Shown here: positions 24,147 to 32,620 of the stretch, piece after piece | How positions within the stretch are numbered: position 1 is the stretch's first letter | Layout of the letters: each line of letters begins with the position of its first letter | Assembly: GCA_002491115.1 (NCBI GenBank) | Contig: DKVI01000087.1 | Coordinates: 65,590-129,589 of the forward strand | Reading direction: 5' to 3' | DNA length: 64,000 nucleotides | Source of the DNA: Lachnospiraceae bacterium UBA7182 | GTDB lineage: Bacteria > Bacillota > Clostridia > Lachnospirales > Lachnospiraceae | Notes under the pieces: generated by a model | The model's input: the letters and a program-made list of their open reading frames with translations, nothing else | Database searches by the model: none | What the model was told of the DNA's origin: nothing | Position numbers and translations under genes: made by a program

Positions 24147-25237
24147 AAGGCAACCCGTTCTGCGATTTGATACTCTTTGGCCTGTTCGTTTCCTTTCAGA
24201 ATCCGCAGCATGCCGAGCGCCAGGGACAGCATCTCATTTTCTCCGGGCATGATAACCACCGGCGCCAGTGACTCCACATAATCAATCACCATATCCGTCA
24301 ACATCCTGGAATAAGCTACGCCGCCGGTAAGAATAATGGCATCCACCTTACATTTTAATGCCGGAATCAGATTTCCAATTCCTTTAGCAATCTGATAAGC
24401 CTGCGCTTCATAACAGGATTTCGCATGTTTGTCTCCTTCATGGATCATTTTTTCGATCTCCCGACAGTCACTGGTTCCTGTCAGTGCTTTCAAACCTCCG
24501 TTTCCGCGCTGTTTTCGGATGACTTCCTCCTTTGTATATTTTCCGCTGAAGCACATATCTATAATATACAAAATAGGAAGACTTCCCGCCCGCTCCGGAG
24601 AGAACGGGCCGCCGTCATCTGTGATTACATCTATAATATTTCCTCCCAGATGCGCGCTGACAGAAATACCGCCTCCCAGATGCGCTACCAGAAGCCGCAT
24701 ATCTTCATACTTTTTTCCCTGGCTTTCTGCATACTTCCTCGCCATGGCACGGCTGTTAAGTACATGACAGAAGCTTTCTCTGCGGATCTCCGGCATACCT
24801 GTGATGCGGGCCACATTCATCAGGCTGTCTGCCGACACTGCATCATATATAATCGCCGGTATTCCCAGAGGTTCTGCAATTTCCTGTGCCATCAATGCGC
24901 CAAGGTTTGATGCATGGGATACAAGCTTTCCGCTTTTGATCACTTCGCACATGACCTGATTGACTTCATATCCCCCCATGCTGAGTCCAGGGATCATCCC
25001 GCCGCGTCCAACAATTCCGGACAGGCATTCAACTTTGAAATCATGTTTTTTCAGTGCATGGTGGACTGCTTCTATTCTCATATCAAGCTGATCCAACATG
25101 GCAGTATATTTCAGCAGCTCCTTCTGGTCATGTATGATTTCTTCCCGAAACTGCTCTGTCTCATTCTCATAGACTGCAACTTTAGTAGATGTAGATCCTG
25201 GATTAATCACCAGAACCTTATATATCTTATCCTCCAT
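24143..25237 (-). CDS. buk: Butyrate kinase (possibly branched- or aryl-acid kinase)
   Basis: A 364-residue acetokinase-family enzyme. It opens VLVINPGSTSTKVAVYENE, the phosphate-binding start of butyrate kinases, and has VAHLGGGISVSAHLGG and ILTGGVAYSRML, the adenosine and phosphate motifs. It converts acyl phosphate plus ADP to acid plus ATP. It lies 19 bp after ptb and overlaps the MFS gene by 4 bp. Because the operon also carries indolepyruvate oxidoreductase rather than butyryl-CoA pathway genes, the in vivo acid may be isobutyrate, isovalerate, phenylacetate or indoleacetate rather than butyrate; this is inference. Confidence 0.9.
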   Translation of the reverse strand: MEDKIYKVLVINPGSTSTKVAVYENETEQFREEIIHDQKELLKYTAMLDQLDMRIEAVHHALKKHDFKVECLSGIVGRGGMIPGLSMGGYEVNQVMCEVIKSGKLVSHASNLGALMAQEIAEPLGIPAIIYDAVSADSLMNVARITGMPEIRRESFCHVLNSRAMARKYAESQGKKYEDMRLLVAHLGGGISVSAHLGGNIIDVITDDGGPFSPERAGSLPILYIIDMCFSGKYTKEEVIRKQRGNGGLKALTGTSDCREIEKMIHEGDKHAKSCYEAQAYQIAKGIGNLIPALKCKVDAIILTGGVAYSRMLTDMVIDYVESLAPVVIMPGENEMLSLALGMLRILKGNEQAKEYQIAERVAL

Positions 25238-25256
25238 ATGTAATCCTCTTAGTCAA

Positions 25257-26165
25257 TTATTTAAGCGCTGCGGCAGATGAAAGGACGATCGACAGGAATT
25301 TTTCCTCTGCAGAAGATCCTCTTGATGTTAAAACGATGGGACAGGAAGCTCCTGCAACAAAACCGGCCATTTTCGCGCCGCATGTACATAAAAGCATTTT
25401 CCCCATGATATTGCCTGCATGGATATTAGGCGCCACCAAAACATCCACATCTCCGGCTATTTCACTTTCAAAGCCTTTTGTCATGGCAATTTCCCTGTTG
25501 ACGGCGCAATCATAAGAAACCGGTCCTTCCACTTTACAGCCAGTGATCATGCCTTTTTGATTCATCTCCATCAATTGCCGGGCTTCCACCGTTTCAGGCA
25601 TTTTCGGATTTACCTTTTCCACACAGGCAAGGACTCCGACTTTCGGGCATTCATATCCCAAAGCATGCAGAATCGATACTGTGTTTTCAATAATTGCCTT
25701 CTTCTGTTCCAGCGTCGGATAAGTCACCATACCGCCGTCCACAGGAACCAGCAGTTTGTGATACCCCGGCACCTCAAAAGCCGAAAAATGGCTCATAATA
25801 CCGCCGGTTCCAAGTCCGGTCTCTTTATCCACCACAGCTTTTAAAAGAATGTTTGTGTCCAGTTTTCCTTTCATGAGAAAATGGGCATTACCATCACGGA
25901 CAAGGCGAACCGCTGTTCTGGCTGCTTCCGGAAGATCTGATGCATCATAGATATCTTCCGCCGGTACTTCCATATGCATTTCACAGAGCAGGTTTTCGAT
26001 CTTTCCTCTGTCTCCTACCAGTACGGGAGTTACAATCCCTTCCTTCTGTGCCTTTAATACTGCTTCCAGCGTGTGAGTATCTTCTGCTGCTGCAACAGCC
26101 ATCCGCGCGCGGCGGGGAGTATTCTTCACCTGCGCTGTCATTTGTTCAAAACTTTGACAAACCAT
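25257..26165 (-). CDS. ptb: Phosphate butyryltransferase-type phosphotransacylase
   Basis: A 302-residue enzyme of the PTA/PTB fold. Conserved stretches include HFLMKGKLDTNILLKAVVD and, near the C-terminus, PIVLTSRGSSAEEKFLSI, the phosphate-binding region of Ptb proteins. It exchanges CoA for phosphate on a short or aryl acyl-CoA, making the acyl phosphate used by the kinase encoded next. It starts at an ATG behind GAGGG, 18 bp after iorB. The usual partner thiolase and crotonase genes for butyrate synthesis are absent here. Confidence 0.9.
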   Translation of the reverse strand: MVCQSFEQMTAQVKNTPRRARMAVAAAEDTHTLEAVLKAQKEGIVTPVLVGDRGKIENLLCEMHMEVPAEDIYDASDLPEAARTAVRLVRDGNAHFLMKGKLDTNILLKAVVDKETGLGTGGIMSHFSAFEVPGYHKLLVPVDGGMVTYPTLEQKKAIIENTVSILHALGYECPKVGVLACVEKVNPKMPETVEARQLMEMNQKGMITGCKVEGPVSYDCAVNREIAMTKGFESEIAGDVDVLVAPNIHAGNIMGKMLLCTCGAKMAGFVAGASCPIVLTSRGSSAEEKFLSIVLSSAAALK

Positions 26166-26183
26166 ATAAATATCCCTCTTTGC

Positions 26184-26759
26184 TTATACTGCTGCCATAC
26201 CGGCCAGCAGTGCTTTTTTGTTAAGATCAATCAGTTTTGGTTTCATACATACTTCAAAAGCGGCATTCCAGTTCAGATTCTCCAGTTTCATCAGTTTGAT
26301 CAATGCACCCAGCAACACTACATTCATACATTTGGAATTTCCCAGATCCTTTGCGATCCCGGCCGCATCCAATACATGCGCTTTTGCCGCATCCTGAACC
26401 CGCCTGGTCACATCAGACGGATAATTTTCCTGTCCTGAAAGTGTCGTTGCAGTCGGAATCTCATGACGATTTACAACTGCTATTCCTTCCGGGTTCAGAT
26501 CATCCAGATAGCGGAGTGCTTCCATGGCTTCAAAAGAGACAAGAATATCTGCAGAGCCTTTTCCGATAATGGGAGAGTACACCTCTTTCCCATAACGAAC
26601 CTGTGTTGTCACACTGCCGCCACGCTGGCTCATTCCATGAATTTCACTCATCTTCACATCATAGCCGGCGTCTACAAGCGCATAAGAAAGAAGTTTGCTT
26701 GCAAGGATTGTTCCCTGTCCTCCAACTCCGCATAATAAAATATTTTTTACTTCACTCAT
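26184..26759 (-). CDS. iorB: Indolepyruvate oxidoreductase subunit beta
   Basis: A 191-residue gamma-domain subunit: ILLCGVGGQGTILASKLLSY is the characteristic glycine-rich start, followed by EIHGMSQRGGSVTTQVRYG. With IorA it oxidatively decarboxylates aryl 2-oxo acids (indolepyruvate, phenylpyruvate, p-hydroxyphenylpyruvate) to aryl-acetyl-CoA with reduction of ferredoxin. Its start overlaps the iorA stop by 4 bp (ATGA), implying coupled translation of equal amounts. Confidence 0.92.
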   Translation of the reverse strand: MSEVKNILLCGVGGQGTILASKLLSYALVDAGYDVKMSEIHGMSQRGGSVTTQVRYGKEVYSPIIGKGSADILVSFEAMEALRYLDDLNPEGIAVVNRHEIPTATTLSGQENYPSDVTRRVQDAAKAHVLDAAGIAKDLGNSKCMNVVLLGALIKLMKLENLNWNAAFEVCMKPKLIDLNKKALLAGMAAV

Positions 26760-28516
26760 CTTGACACCTCCCTGTCAATCGCTTCTTTGGGACATACCTG
26801 TTTGCATACATCACATGCCAGACACTGATTTCGATCAATCGTTACTTTTTTCACGTCTGCATGGTACTGGAGTGCCGGGCATCCGGTTTTCACACAGGCT
26901 TTACAGCCTACGCATTTATCAGGGTCTACCTTGTTGACTGCTTTATAGTTGCCAAACTCCGCCTGATCTGCCAAAGAGAGCTTTTTCAGTGCGCACGGCC
27001 AACGGGTGATGATCAGCGCCGGATCGTCAAATCCCATCCCCCATGCAAGTGCTTCCTTCACTTCCGCCAGATTCAAAGGATTGATTGTCCGAATATGTTT
27101 AACCCCCAGTGCTTCTGCAATCTTTGCGATATCGCTGATATTGGCTTCTTCTCCACTCAAAGTAAAGCCGGAACCCGGATTTTCCTGATGTCCGGTCATA
27201 CCTGTGATCCGATTATCAAGAACAGTCAGTAATACATTGGATTTATTATAGACAGCTTCCAGCATACTGGTCATTCCGGAATGAAAAAATGTGGAATCTC
27301 CCATGATGCCGATACAGCGTCTTCCTTCTCCTGCCTGATTAAAGATTTTTGACGCGCCATGGGCAACCGAGAAACCGCCGCCCATACAAATGGCAATATC
27401 TTTCTGTCCCAGCGCATAGCATCCGATATCACTGACAATCGTTGTATTTTTCAGTTTGCCGAGCTCATAATAAAAACCTCTGTGCGGACAGCCTGCGCAA
27501 AATACCGGAGGACGTTTTGCGACTGCCGACGCATCATATGAAATCATCTCCTGTTTCTGCCCAAGCAATACTTCACGGAGAATATCCGGATTCAGTTCTC
27601 CCTCACAGGGAATTTTATCTTTTCCGGTACAGATGATTCCTGCTGCACGGATGGCATTTTCCATGATCGGCTCCAGTTCTTCCACAACGATCAGTTCTTC
27701 TACCCGGGATGCAAATTCCCGGATTTTATCCATAGGCATCGGGTATGTTAAACCAAGCTTCAGATAGGATGCATTTTCACCAAATACTTCTTTTGCATAC
27801 TGATAAGCAGCGCCTGATGCGATAATTCCTGTCTTTTTCGCTCCCCATTCTATATAATTCAGTGGACAGACATTGGAATATGTTTCCAGGAGTTTCAGGT
27901 TTTTCTCTACTTTTGTATGCAGTTGTTTGCAGATGGCCGGAATCGGATTGAATTTATCTTTCTTTTCATACGGAACGATCGGGACTTCCTCTCTTCCCGG
28001 CCCCAGAGTAACCACGCTTTTGGAATGACATACGCGGGTTGTCATACGCAACAGCACCGGCATATCATATCGTTCTGATATTTCAAGCGCATATTTTACG
28101 AAATCCTTTGCTTCCTGTGAATTGGACGGCTCCAGCATGGCAATTTTTGCCGACCTTGCATAGTAGCGGTTATCCTGCTCATTCTGTGAAGAATGCATTC
28201 CCGGATCATCCGCAGATACAACCATCAAGCCCCCGTTCACGCCCGTGTAACTGCATGTAAAAAGAGGGTCCGTCGCCACATTCAGCCCCACATGCTTCAT
28301 GGCGGCCATAGAACGACCCCCTGCAAAAGCTGCTCCAATCGCGGCTTCCAATGCTACTTTCTCGTTGGGCGCCCATTCTGATATGATGTCGGAATAGGTT
28401 GCTATATTTTCCAGAATCTCCGTACTGGGAGTCCCTGGATAGGCGGAAGCAAACCGCACGCCTGCTTCCCAGGCTCCGCGGGCAACAGCTTCGTTCCCTG
28501 TCATAAGTTGTTTCAA
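26756..28516 (-). CDS. iorA: Indolepyruvate ferredoxin oxidoreductase subunit alpha
   Basis: A 586-residue subunit. The N-terminal pyrimidine-binding domain starts TGNEAVARGAWEAGVRFASA with YPGTPSTEI. The TPP domain has FCAGCPHRGFYYEL, GDSTFFHSGMTSMLEAVYN and VLDNRITGMTGHQENPG. The C-terminus carries two 4Fe-4S clusters (CVGCKACVKTGCP and CLACDVCKQVCP). This is the standard IorA layout. It is the first gene of the leftward five-gene operon, with a promoter and repeat operator just upstream. Ferredoxin reduced here could feed hydrogenase or Rnf, neither seen in this window. Confidence 0.94.
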   Translation of the reverse strand: MKQLMTGNEAVARGAWEAGVRFASAYPGTPSTEILENIATYSDIISEWAPNEKVALEAAIGAAFAGGRSMAAMKHVGLNVATDPLFTCSYTGVNGGLMVVSADDPGMHSSQNEQDNRYYARSAKIAMLEPSNSQEAKDFVKYALEISERYDMPVLLRMTTRVCHSKSVVTLGPGREEVPIVPYEKKDKFNPIPAICKQLHTKVEKNLKLLETYSNVCPLNYIEWGAKKTGIIASGAAYQYAKEVFGENASYLKLGLTYPMPMDKIREFASRVEELIVVEELEPIMENAIRAAGIICTGKDKIPCEGELNPDILREVLLGQKQEMISYDASAVAKRPPVFCAGCPHRGFYYELGKLKNTTIVSDIGCYALGQKDIAICMGGGFSVAHGASKIFNQAGEGRRCIGIMGDSTFFHSGMTSMLEAVYNKSNVLLTVLDNRITGMTGHQENPGSGFTLSGEEANISDIAKIAEALGVKHIRTINPLNLAEVKEALAWGMGFDDPALIITRWPCALKKLSLADQAEFGNYKAVNKVDPDKCVGCKACVKTGCPALQYHADVKKVTIDRNQCLACDVCKQVCPKEAIDREVSR

Positions 28517-28559
28517 TACCGTTTCCTCCTTAAAATCATCTTTTTACAAATTGTGGATT

Positions 28560-28611
28560 GTGCATCGTGCATACTTTACTGTAAATTAACATACAAATGA
28601 AAAAAAGTCAA
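28560..28611 (-). promoter_or_regulatory. Promoter and repeat operator of the iorA operon
   Basis: On the minus strand, TTGACT (28611-28606), a 17-bp spacer and TAATTT (28588-28583). Just downstream, around the start of transcription, lies GTGCATCGTGCAT (plus-strand 28560-28572), which matches a repeat in the dehydrogenase promoter at 29531. Confidence 0.6.
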
Positions 28612-28682
28612 CGTGTTTTCTGTTTTTTGTGAATTATGCATATAAAAGTACATACATATTATGTCACTATGACAAAAAGCGT

Positions 28683-28711
28683 TTGACAGCCTTTTTATAT
28701 AAGAATATAAT
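28683..28711 (+). promoter_or_regulatory. Promoter of the GntR/FCD regulator gene
   Basis: Consensus TTGACA at 28683-28688, a 17-bp spacer and TATAAT at 28706-28711. ATGCAT at 28635-28640 upstream could be a weaker copy of the operator half-site. Confidence 0.8.
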
Positions 28712-28753
28712 CAAAATCAAGAAATTGTATCTACAAATTCTGGAGGTAAAGTT

Positions 28754-29380
28754 ATGAGTACCATTGTTCGCACCAGTATGCGTCAACAGATCTACGACGA
28801 GTTGAAACACCGGATTCTCACCCAACAATATGACCTTGGAGAACCCATCAATCTGGTTTCACTGTCCAAAGAGTTTTCCATCAGTAATACCCCCATTCGG
28901 GAAGCTGTTTCTATGCTCAACGCGGAAGGGCTGGTCGTCTCCAATCTGAATGCTCAGTTTCGTGTTATAGATTTCAATGAAACTACCATGCGGGAATTGA
29001 ATGAAACCGCCTATATTCTTGAAAGCGGAGCCTACCGAATGTGCTGCCGGGAGAAGAAGCATGTACAACTGGCCAATCTGCTTGAGCAGGCATTAGAGGA
29101 ACAGCTAAAGGCCGTACATAATAATTTCTACGATTATATTTTTCTTGCCATCGACTTTGACCGTTGTTTTATAAAAATATCTGATAATGATAAGCTGCTT
29201 TCCTTTTTCAACCGGTTGGCAGACCTTCTTTTTTTGTCAGTCCGTTATGCTTATCAGAACAATACCATGGCGCTGGAAGAAAATTTAGACGAACACAAAG
29301 AACTGCTGGCCGCTGTCAGGCGACAGGATAACGATCAGGTTGAGGCCTTGTTGTATCATCATTATGACAAGCATAAGTAA
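28754..29380 (+). CDS. GntR-family (FadR/FCD) regulator of the amino-acid fermentation cluster
   Basis: A 208-residue regulator with an N-terminal winged helix (RQQIYDELKHRILTQQYDLG, then SNTPIREAVSMLNAEGLVV) and an alpha-helical FCD effector domain. It starts behind TGGAGGT. It lies between the leftward ior-ptb-buk operon and the rightward dehydrogenase, the natural place for the regulator of both. FCD domains bind small carboxylates; a 2-oxo acid or aryl/branched acid effector is inferred. Confidence 0.87.
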   Translation: MSTIVRTSMRQQIYDELKHRILTQQYDLGEPINLVSLSKEFSISNTPIREAVSMLNAEGLVVSNLNAQFRVIDFNETTMRELNETAYILESGAYRMCCREKKHVQLANLLEQALEEQLKAVHNNFYDYIFLAIDFDRCFIKISDNDKLLSFFNRLADLLFLSVRYAYQNNTMALEENLDEHKELLAAVRRQDNDQVEALLYHHYDKHK

Positions 29381-29384
29381 TTCT

Positions 29385-29426
29385 AAAAACCTACAATGGA
29401 TCTCTGCTCCATTGATAGGTTTTTGT
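29385..29426 (+). terminator. Terminator after the GntR/FCD gene
   Basis: AAAACCTACAATGGA pairs, with one bulge, with TCCATTGATAGGTTTT, and a T run follows. Confidence 0.8.
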
Positions 29427-29496
29427 TGATTGTGCTGTTTTTCTACCTTCTTTTTTGTCTATTTTCCCTAATTTTTTAAAATTTTTCAAAAAAGCA

Positions 29497-29553
29497 TTGA
29501 CATTATTTATATCATCCTTTATTTTGTAAGTGTGCATCATGCATCGTGCATTA
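29497..29553 (+). promoter_or_regulatory. Promoter and GTGCATC repeat operator of the dehydrogenase gene
   Basis: TTGACA at 29497-29502, a 17-bp spacer and TATTTT at 29520-29525. Three 7-bp direct repeats follow at 29532-29552 (GTGCATC, ATGCATC, GTGCATT), which also form the palindrome TGCATCATGCA. The position just after the -10 suits repression. Confidence 0.65.
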
Positions 29554-29576
29554 AAAAAGATAAAGGAGAATTTGTC

Positions 29577-30929
29577 ATGAAAAGTTTAATTACACCCATG
29601 AAGGCAGAAGGCCTTACCACTTTGAAGATCAGATATGATTACAAAACCGACCTGTTCCGGATGGAAGCCATGAAACAGTGGGAACCTGACCTGGATTTCT
29701 CAAAATATAACAAAGACTTCTATGTGGAAAGTATCCTCACAGAAGATGTGGTATATCTGAATACCAGACAGGTGCGTGAATTATACCGTAAATATGAGCT
29801 GGAAGATTATCTGGATGAAATCCTGGATCTAATCCGCCAGGGAAAACATTTTGGTATTGAATGTTACTACAACGACAAATGGAACATTACTTTTATGAGC
29901 CACCAGCACTCCAGAAAACTTGGATTGCACAACCGGCTCCATGCGACTCTGGCCGGAGGTATTCGCCGCCACAGCCCGGAAGAGGAAGAGAAAGAAGTTA
30001 TTATTGACGGTCTGAATCTCGGACGTGGTATGAGTTTTAAAAATGTGGCAGGCAGACTTGCATTTGGCGGCTGTAAACAGACCGTCACCATGGAGGAGCT
30101 GGATCTGAACAATATGGAGATTATGGGATTCCTCGGGTTTGCCATCGACAACTGCAGAACCATGACTGGACCAGACATGAACTTCCCCACGGAAATGGCA
30201 GATGTGGAGAATGAGAATTTCTCCATGAGTTATACCAGCGGACCTAAGTCACCTCTTGGGGAGACTGGGAAACCAACTGCATATGGTGTCTATGTAACTT
30301 TAAAACAGGCAGTAAAATTCAGGGAGGGTACTGAAAGCCTGGCAGGTAAAACTGCGACTCTGGTCGGGCTTGGCGCTGTAGGCTGGTATATGGGCGGCCA
30401 TCTTCTGGAAGAAATCGACAAGCTTTACATAGCAGATCTCAGTCCTGCAAGAGCGCAGGAGTTTATAGACAAACATCCGGGTAAGAACATTGAAATCATC
30501 CCGCTGGAAAATGCTTATTATCAAAAATGCGATATCCTGGTTCCCTGTGCCATCGGCGGTATCTTCTCTGACGATACGATTCCGAAATTAAACTGTAAAT
30601 ATGTATGGGGATCTGCCAACAATCAGTTGAAAGCTTCCAGTCAGGAAGAAGAAATTCGTCTTTCCAGGGTTATGGAAAAACATGGAATTCTGTTCCAGAC
30701 TGAATGGTGGCATAATACAGCAGGCGTAATCTGCGGCGCACAGGAATATCTGGAGGGCAGTGCTGCAACTTATGAACATTTAATTCAGGTAATTGATGAG
30801 ATCATGCCTTCTTCCACTTACAATAACCTGAAGCAGGCAAAAGAACTGGGTATCACTCCCTGTGAAAACGTCTATCGTGTATGTCAGGAAGTGATTTATG
30901 GAGACAAAACTCTGGCCGACCTTTCATAA
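29577..30929 (+). CDS. Glu/Leu/Phe/Val dehydrogenase family amino-acid dehydrogenase
   Basis: A 450-residue protein. The start at 29577 follows AAAGGAG. Its N-terminal half carries GGIRRHSPEEEEKEVIIDGL and MSFKNVAGRLAFGGCK, corresponding to the substrate-domain region of this superfamily. The Rossmann half has ATLVGLGAVGWYMGGHLLEE and CDILVPCAIGGIFSDDTI. It should oxidatively deaminate an amino acid to the 2-oxo acid with NAD(P). The sequence is not a standard hexameric GDH, so a branched-chain or aromatic amino acid is more likely than glutamate. It is flanked by IOR and an NSS transporter, which supports a role as the first catabolic step. Confidence 0.75.
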   Translation: MKSLITPMKAEGLTTLKIRYDYKTDLFRMEAMKQWEPDLDFSKYNKDFYVESILTEDVVYLNTRQVRELYRKYELEDYLDEILDLIRQGKHFGIECYYNDKWNITFMSHQHSRKLGLHNRLHATLAGGIRRHSPEEEEKEVIIDGLNLGRGMSFKNVAGRLAFGGCKQTVTMEELDLNNMEIMGFLGFAIDNCRTMTGPDMNFPTEMADVENENFSMSYTSGPKSPLGETGKPTAYGVYVTLKQAVKFREGTESLAGKTATLVGLGAVGWYMGGHLLEEIDKLYIADLSPARAQEFIDKHPGKNIEIIPLENAYYQKCDILVPCAIGGIFSDDTIPKLNCKYVWGSANNQLKASSQEEEIRLSRVMEKHGILFQTEWWHNTAGVICGAQEYLEGSAATYEHLIQVIDEIMPSSTYNNLKQAKELGITPCENVYRVCQEVIYGDKTLADLS

Positions 30930-30937
30930 TAACAGCA

Positions 30938-30986
30938 AGAGCGCCGGAAAGTTTGAGTATTATCTGCTTTTTGGCGCTCTCTTTTT
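30938..30986 (+). terminator. Terminator after the dehydrogenase gene
   Basis: AGAGCGCC pairs with GGCGCTCT and is followed by CTTTTTG. Confidence 0.75.
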
Positions 30987-31032
30987 GTACTTTTTTACAC
31001 GGATTTCATTGAATACAGAGAGGTAATTCTTA

Positions 31033-32343
31033 ATGGAAAATAAAAAAAACGAGGGATTTAGCAGTATTTTTGGGTTTTTAATGGTTATGATTGGGTTTGC
31101 AGTAGGAGTCGGCAGCCTGTGGCGTTTTCCTTATGTCTGTGGCACCAATGGGGGAGCTTTATTCATTCTGACTTATATACTGGTTATCCTGCTTGTAGGA
31201 ATCCCGCTTCTGACCGCTGAAATGTCCATGGGGTTTGTTACCCAGAAGACAGCCATCAATGCATATAAGGAGCTGGAACAGGGGAAAAAGTGGCATTTTG
31301 CAGGTTATCTGCATCTGTTCGCCGGTTTGATGGTGTTTTCTTATACAGTTCCTATCTATGCATGGGTACTTACATACATCTATCGTACTGCTGCAGGTTT
31401 TTTCACAGGAATGGACGCACAGCAGATCGCAGCATCCTTTGACGCTTTAAACGCCGATCCAAAGACGCTGCTGATTACCGCAGTTGTCAACTGGGTGCTG
31501 ATTACCCTGGTCGTAAGCCGGGGACTTCAGGGAGGCGTGGAAAAGATCTCCAAGATCATTCTTCCGGCCCTGGCAGTGATCATGATCGTCTGTATTATAA
31601 TCGGTCTTCGGATTCCGGGAGCCACAAAAGGGCTGTCCTTCCTCTTTGAACCGAATATTGACAATTTTTCATTCTCTTCTTTTATCACCGCACTTGGTCA
31701 GGCATTCTTTGCCATCGGTATTGGTATGCTGGCTTCTATGGTATTTGGAAGCTGCATCAAGAAAAAGGACGAGGTGCTCTTAAAAGACGCTTCTATCATC
31801 AGCTTTGCCATCATCTGTGCAGGAATCGCTGCGGGACTTATGATCTTTCCTATTGTATTTGCCTATGATCTGGAACCGGCTGCCGGTGTAGGTCTGTCCC
31901 TGATTACATTGCCCAACGCGTTCAACTCTGTCGCAGGAGGACGCCTGATCGGAACTGTGTTTTATATAGGTTTTTATATCGCAGCGTTCTCATCCGCGAT
32001 CAGTATCTGCGAGTCTGTTACTTCCACAGTTATGGACACTCTGAACTGGAGCAGGAAGAAAGCGCTCACTCTGGTGTTGACACTGGCCGTAATCATTGGT
32101 TGTATCTGCATCACGAATCTGGATATCTTTGACTGGCTGGATGTTTTCACCAGCAACTATGTGATTGTCATTGGCGCATTTCTGATCTCCGTTTTCACCG
32201 GATGGGTCTGGGGCATGGACAATTGTCTGGACGCTGCCAATATTCATCACCCGCTGGCTCGTATCTGGCTGAAACTGTGCGTAAAATATGTATGTCCTAT
32301 TGCAATTGCTGTTATTTTTATTGGTAACTTTGTTACATTTTAG
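31033..32343 (+). CDS. Neurotransmitter:sodium symporter (NSS) family amino-acid transporter
   Basis: A 436-residue polytopic membrane protein with the NSS signature near the start: GFAVGVGSLWRFPYVCGTNG, the sodium- and substrate-binding unwound helix 1. Bacterial members (LeuT, TnaT, MhsT types) import leucine, tryptophan or tyrosine with sodium. It is about 100 bp behind the dehydrogenase and a terminator, so it may be expressed partly by read-through. It supplies the likely substrate for the dehydrogenase/IOR route. Confidence 0.88.
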   Translation: MENKKNEGFSSIFGFLMVMIGFAVGVGSLWRFPYVCGTNGGALFILTYILVILLVGIPLLTAEMSMGFVTQKTAINAYKELEQGKKWHFAGYLHLFAGLMVFSYTVPIYAWVLTYIYRTAAGFFTGMDAQQIAASFDALNADPKTLLITAVVNWVLITLVVSRGLQGGVEKISKIILPALAVIMIVCIIIGLRIPGATKGLSFLFEPNIDNFSFSSFITALGQAFFAIGIGMLASMVFGSCIKKKDEVLLKDASIISFAIICAGIAAGLMIFPIVFAYDLEPAAGVGLSLITLPNAFNSVAGGRLIGTVFYIGFYIAAFSSAISICESVTSTVMDTLNWSRKKALTLVLTLAVIIGCICITNLDIFDWLDVFTSNYVIVIGAFLISVFTGWVWGMDNCLDAANIHHPLARIWLKLCVKYVCPIAIAVIFIGNFVTF

Positions 32344-32361
32344 TAAATAAGATAGTCCTGA

Positions 32362-32412
32362 TCAGGGGCAGGTGTGACTCGTGAAAGTCGCACCTGCCCC
32401 TGAAACCTTTTA
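32362..32412 (+). terminator. Terminator after the NSS gene
   Basis: An 18-bp GC-rich stem (32362-32379 with 32386-32403, one G-T pair) with T-rich sequence following. Confidence 0.8.
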
Positions 32413-32555
32413 AAAACAGAAGAAGACAGTTAACAATTATCTTTCTTTTTGATGCATGTTATAATATAGCTATGATTAAACAGAAGACAGGCAAGGACGA
32501 GATGAAACTCTATATGGGATAAAAAGTCAGAGCTGATAATGCTGCAAAAAAACAG

Positions 32556-32586
32556 TTGACTCTCACGTTCCGTTATAGTGTACAGT
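32556..32586 (+). promoter_or_regulatory. MerR-type promoter (19-bp spacer)
   Basis: TTGACT at 32556-32561 and TACAGT at 32581-32586 with 19 bp between them, as in promoters activated by MerR-family regulators. It immediately precedes a merR gene. Confidence 0.65.
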
Positions 32587-32620
32587 GGAATTATCAGGAT
32601 CAGGAGGGCAGGCGCGGCAG

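Noticed and set aside
24143..26165. Terminal butyrate synthesis pathway
   Set aside because: Only ptb and buk are present; thiolase, Hbd, Crt and Bcd/Etf genes are missing and IorAB is in the same operon.
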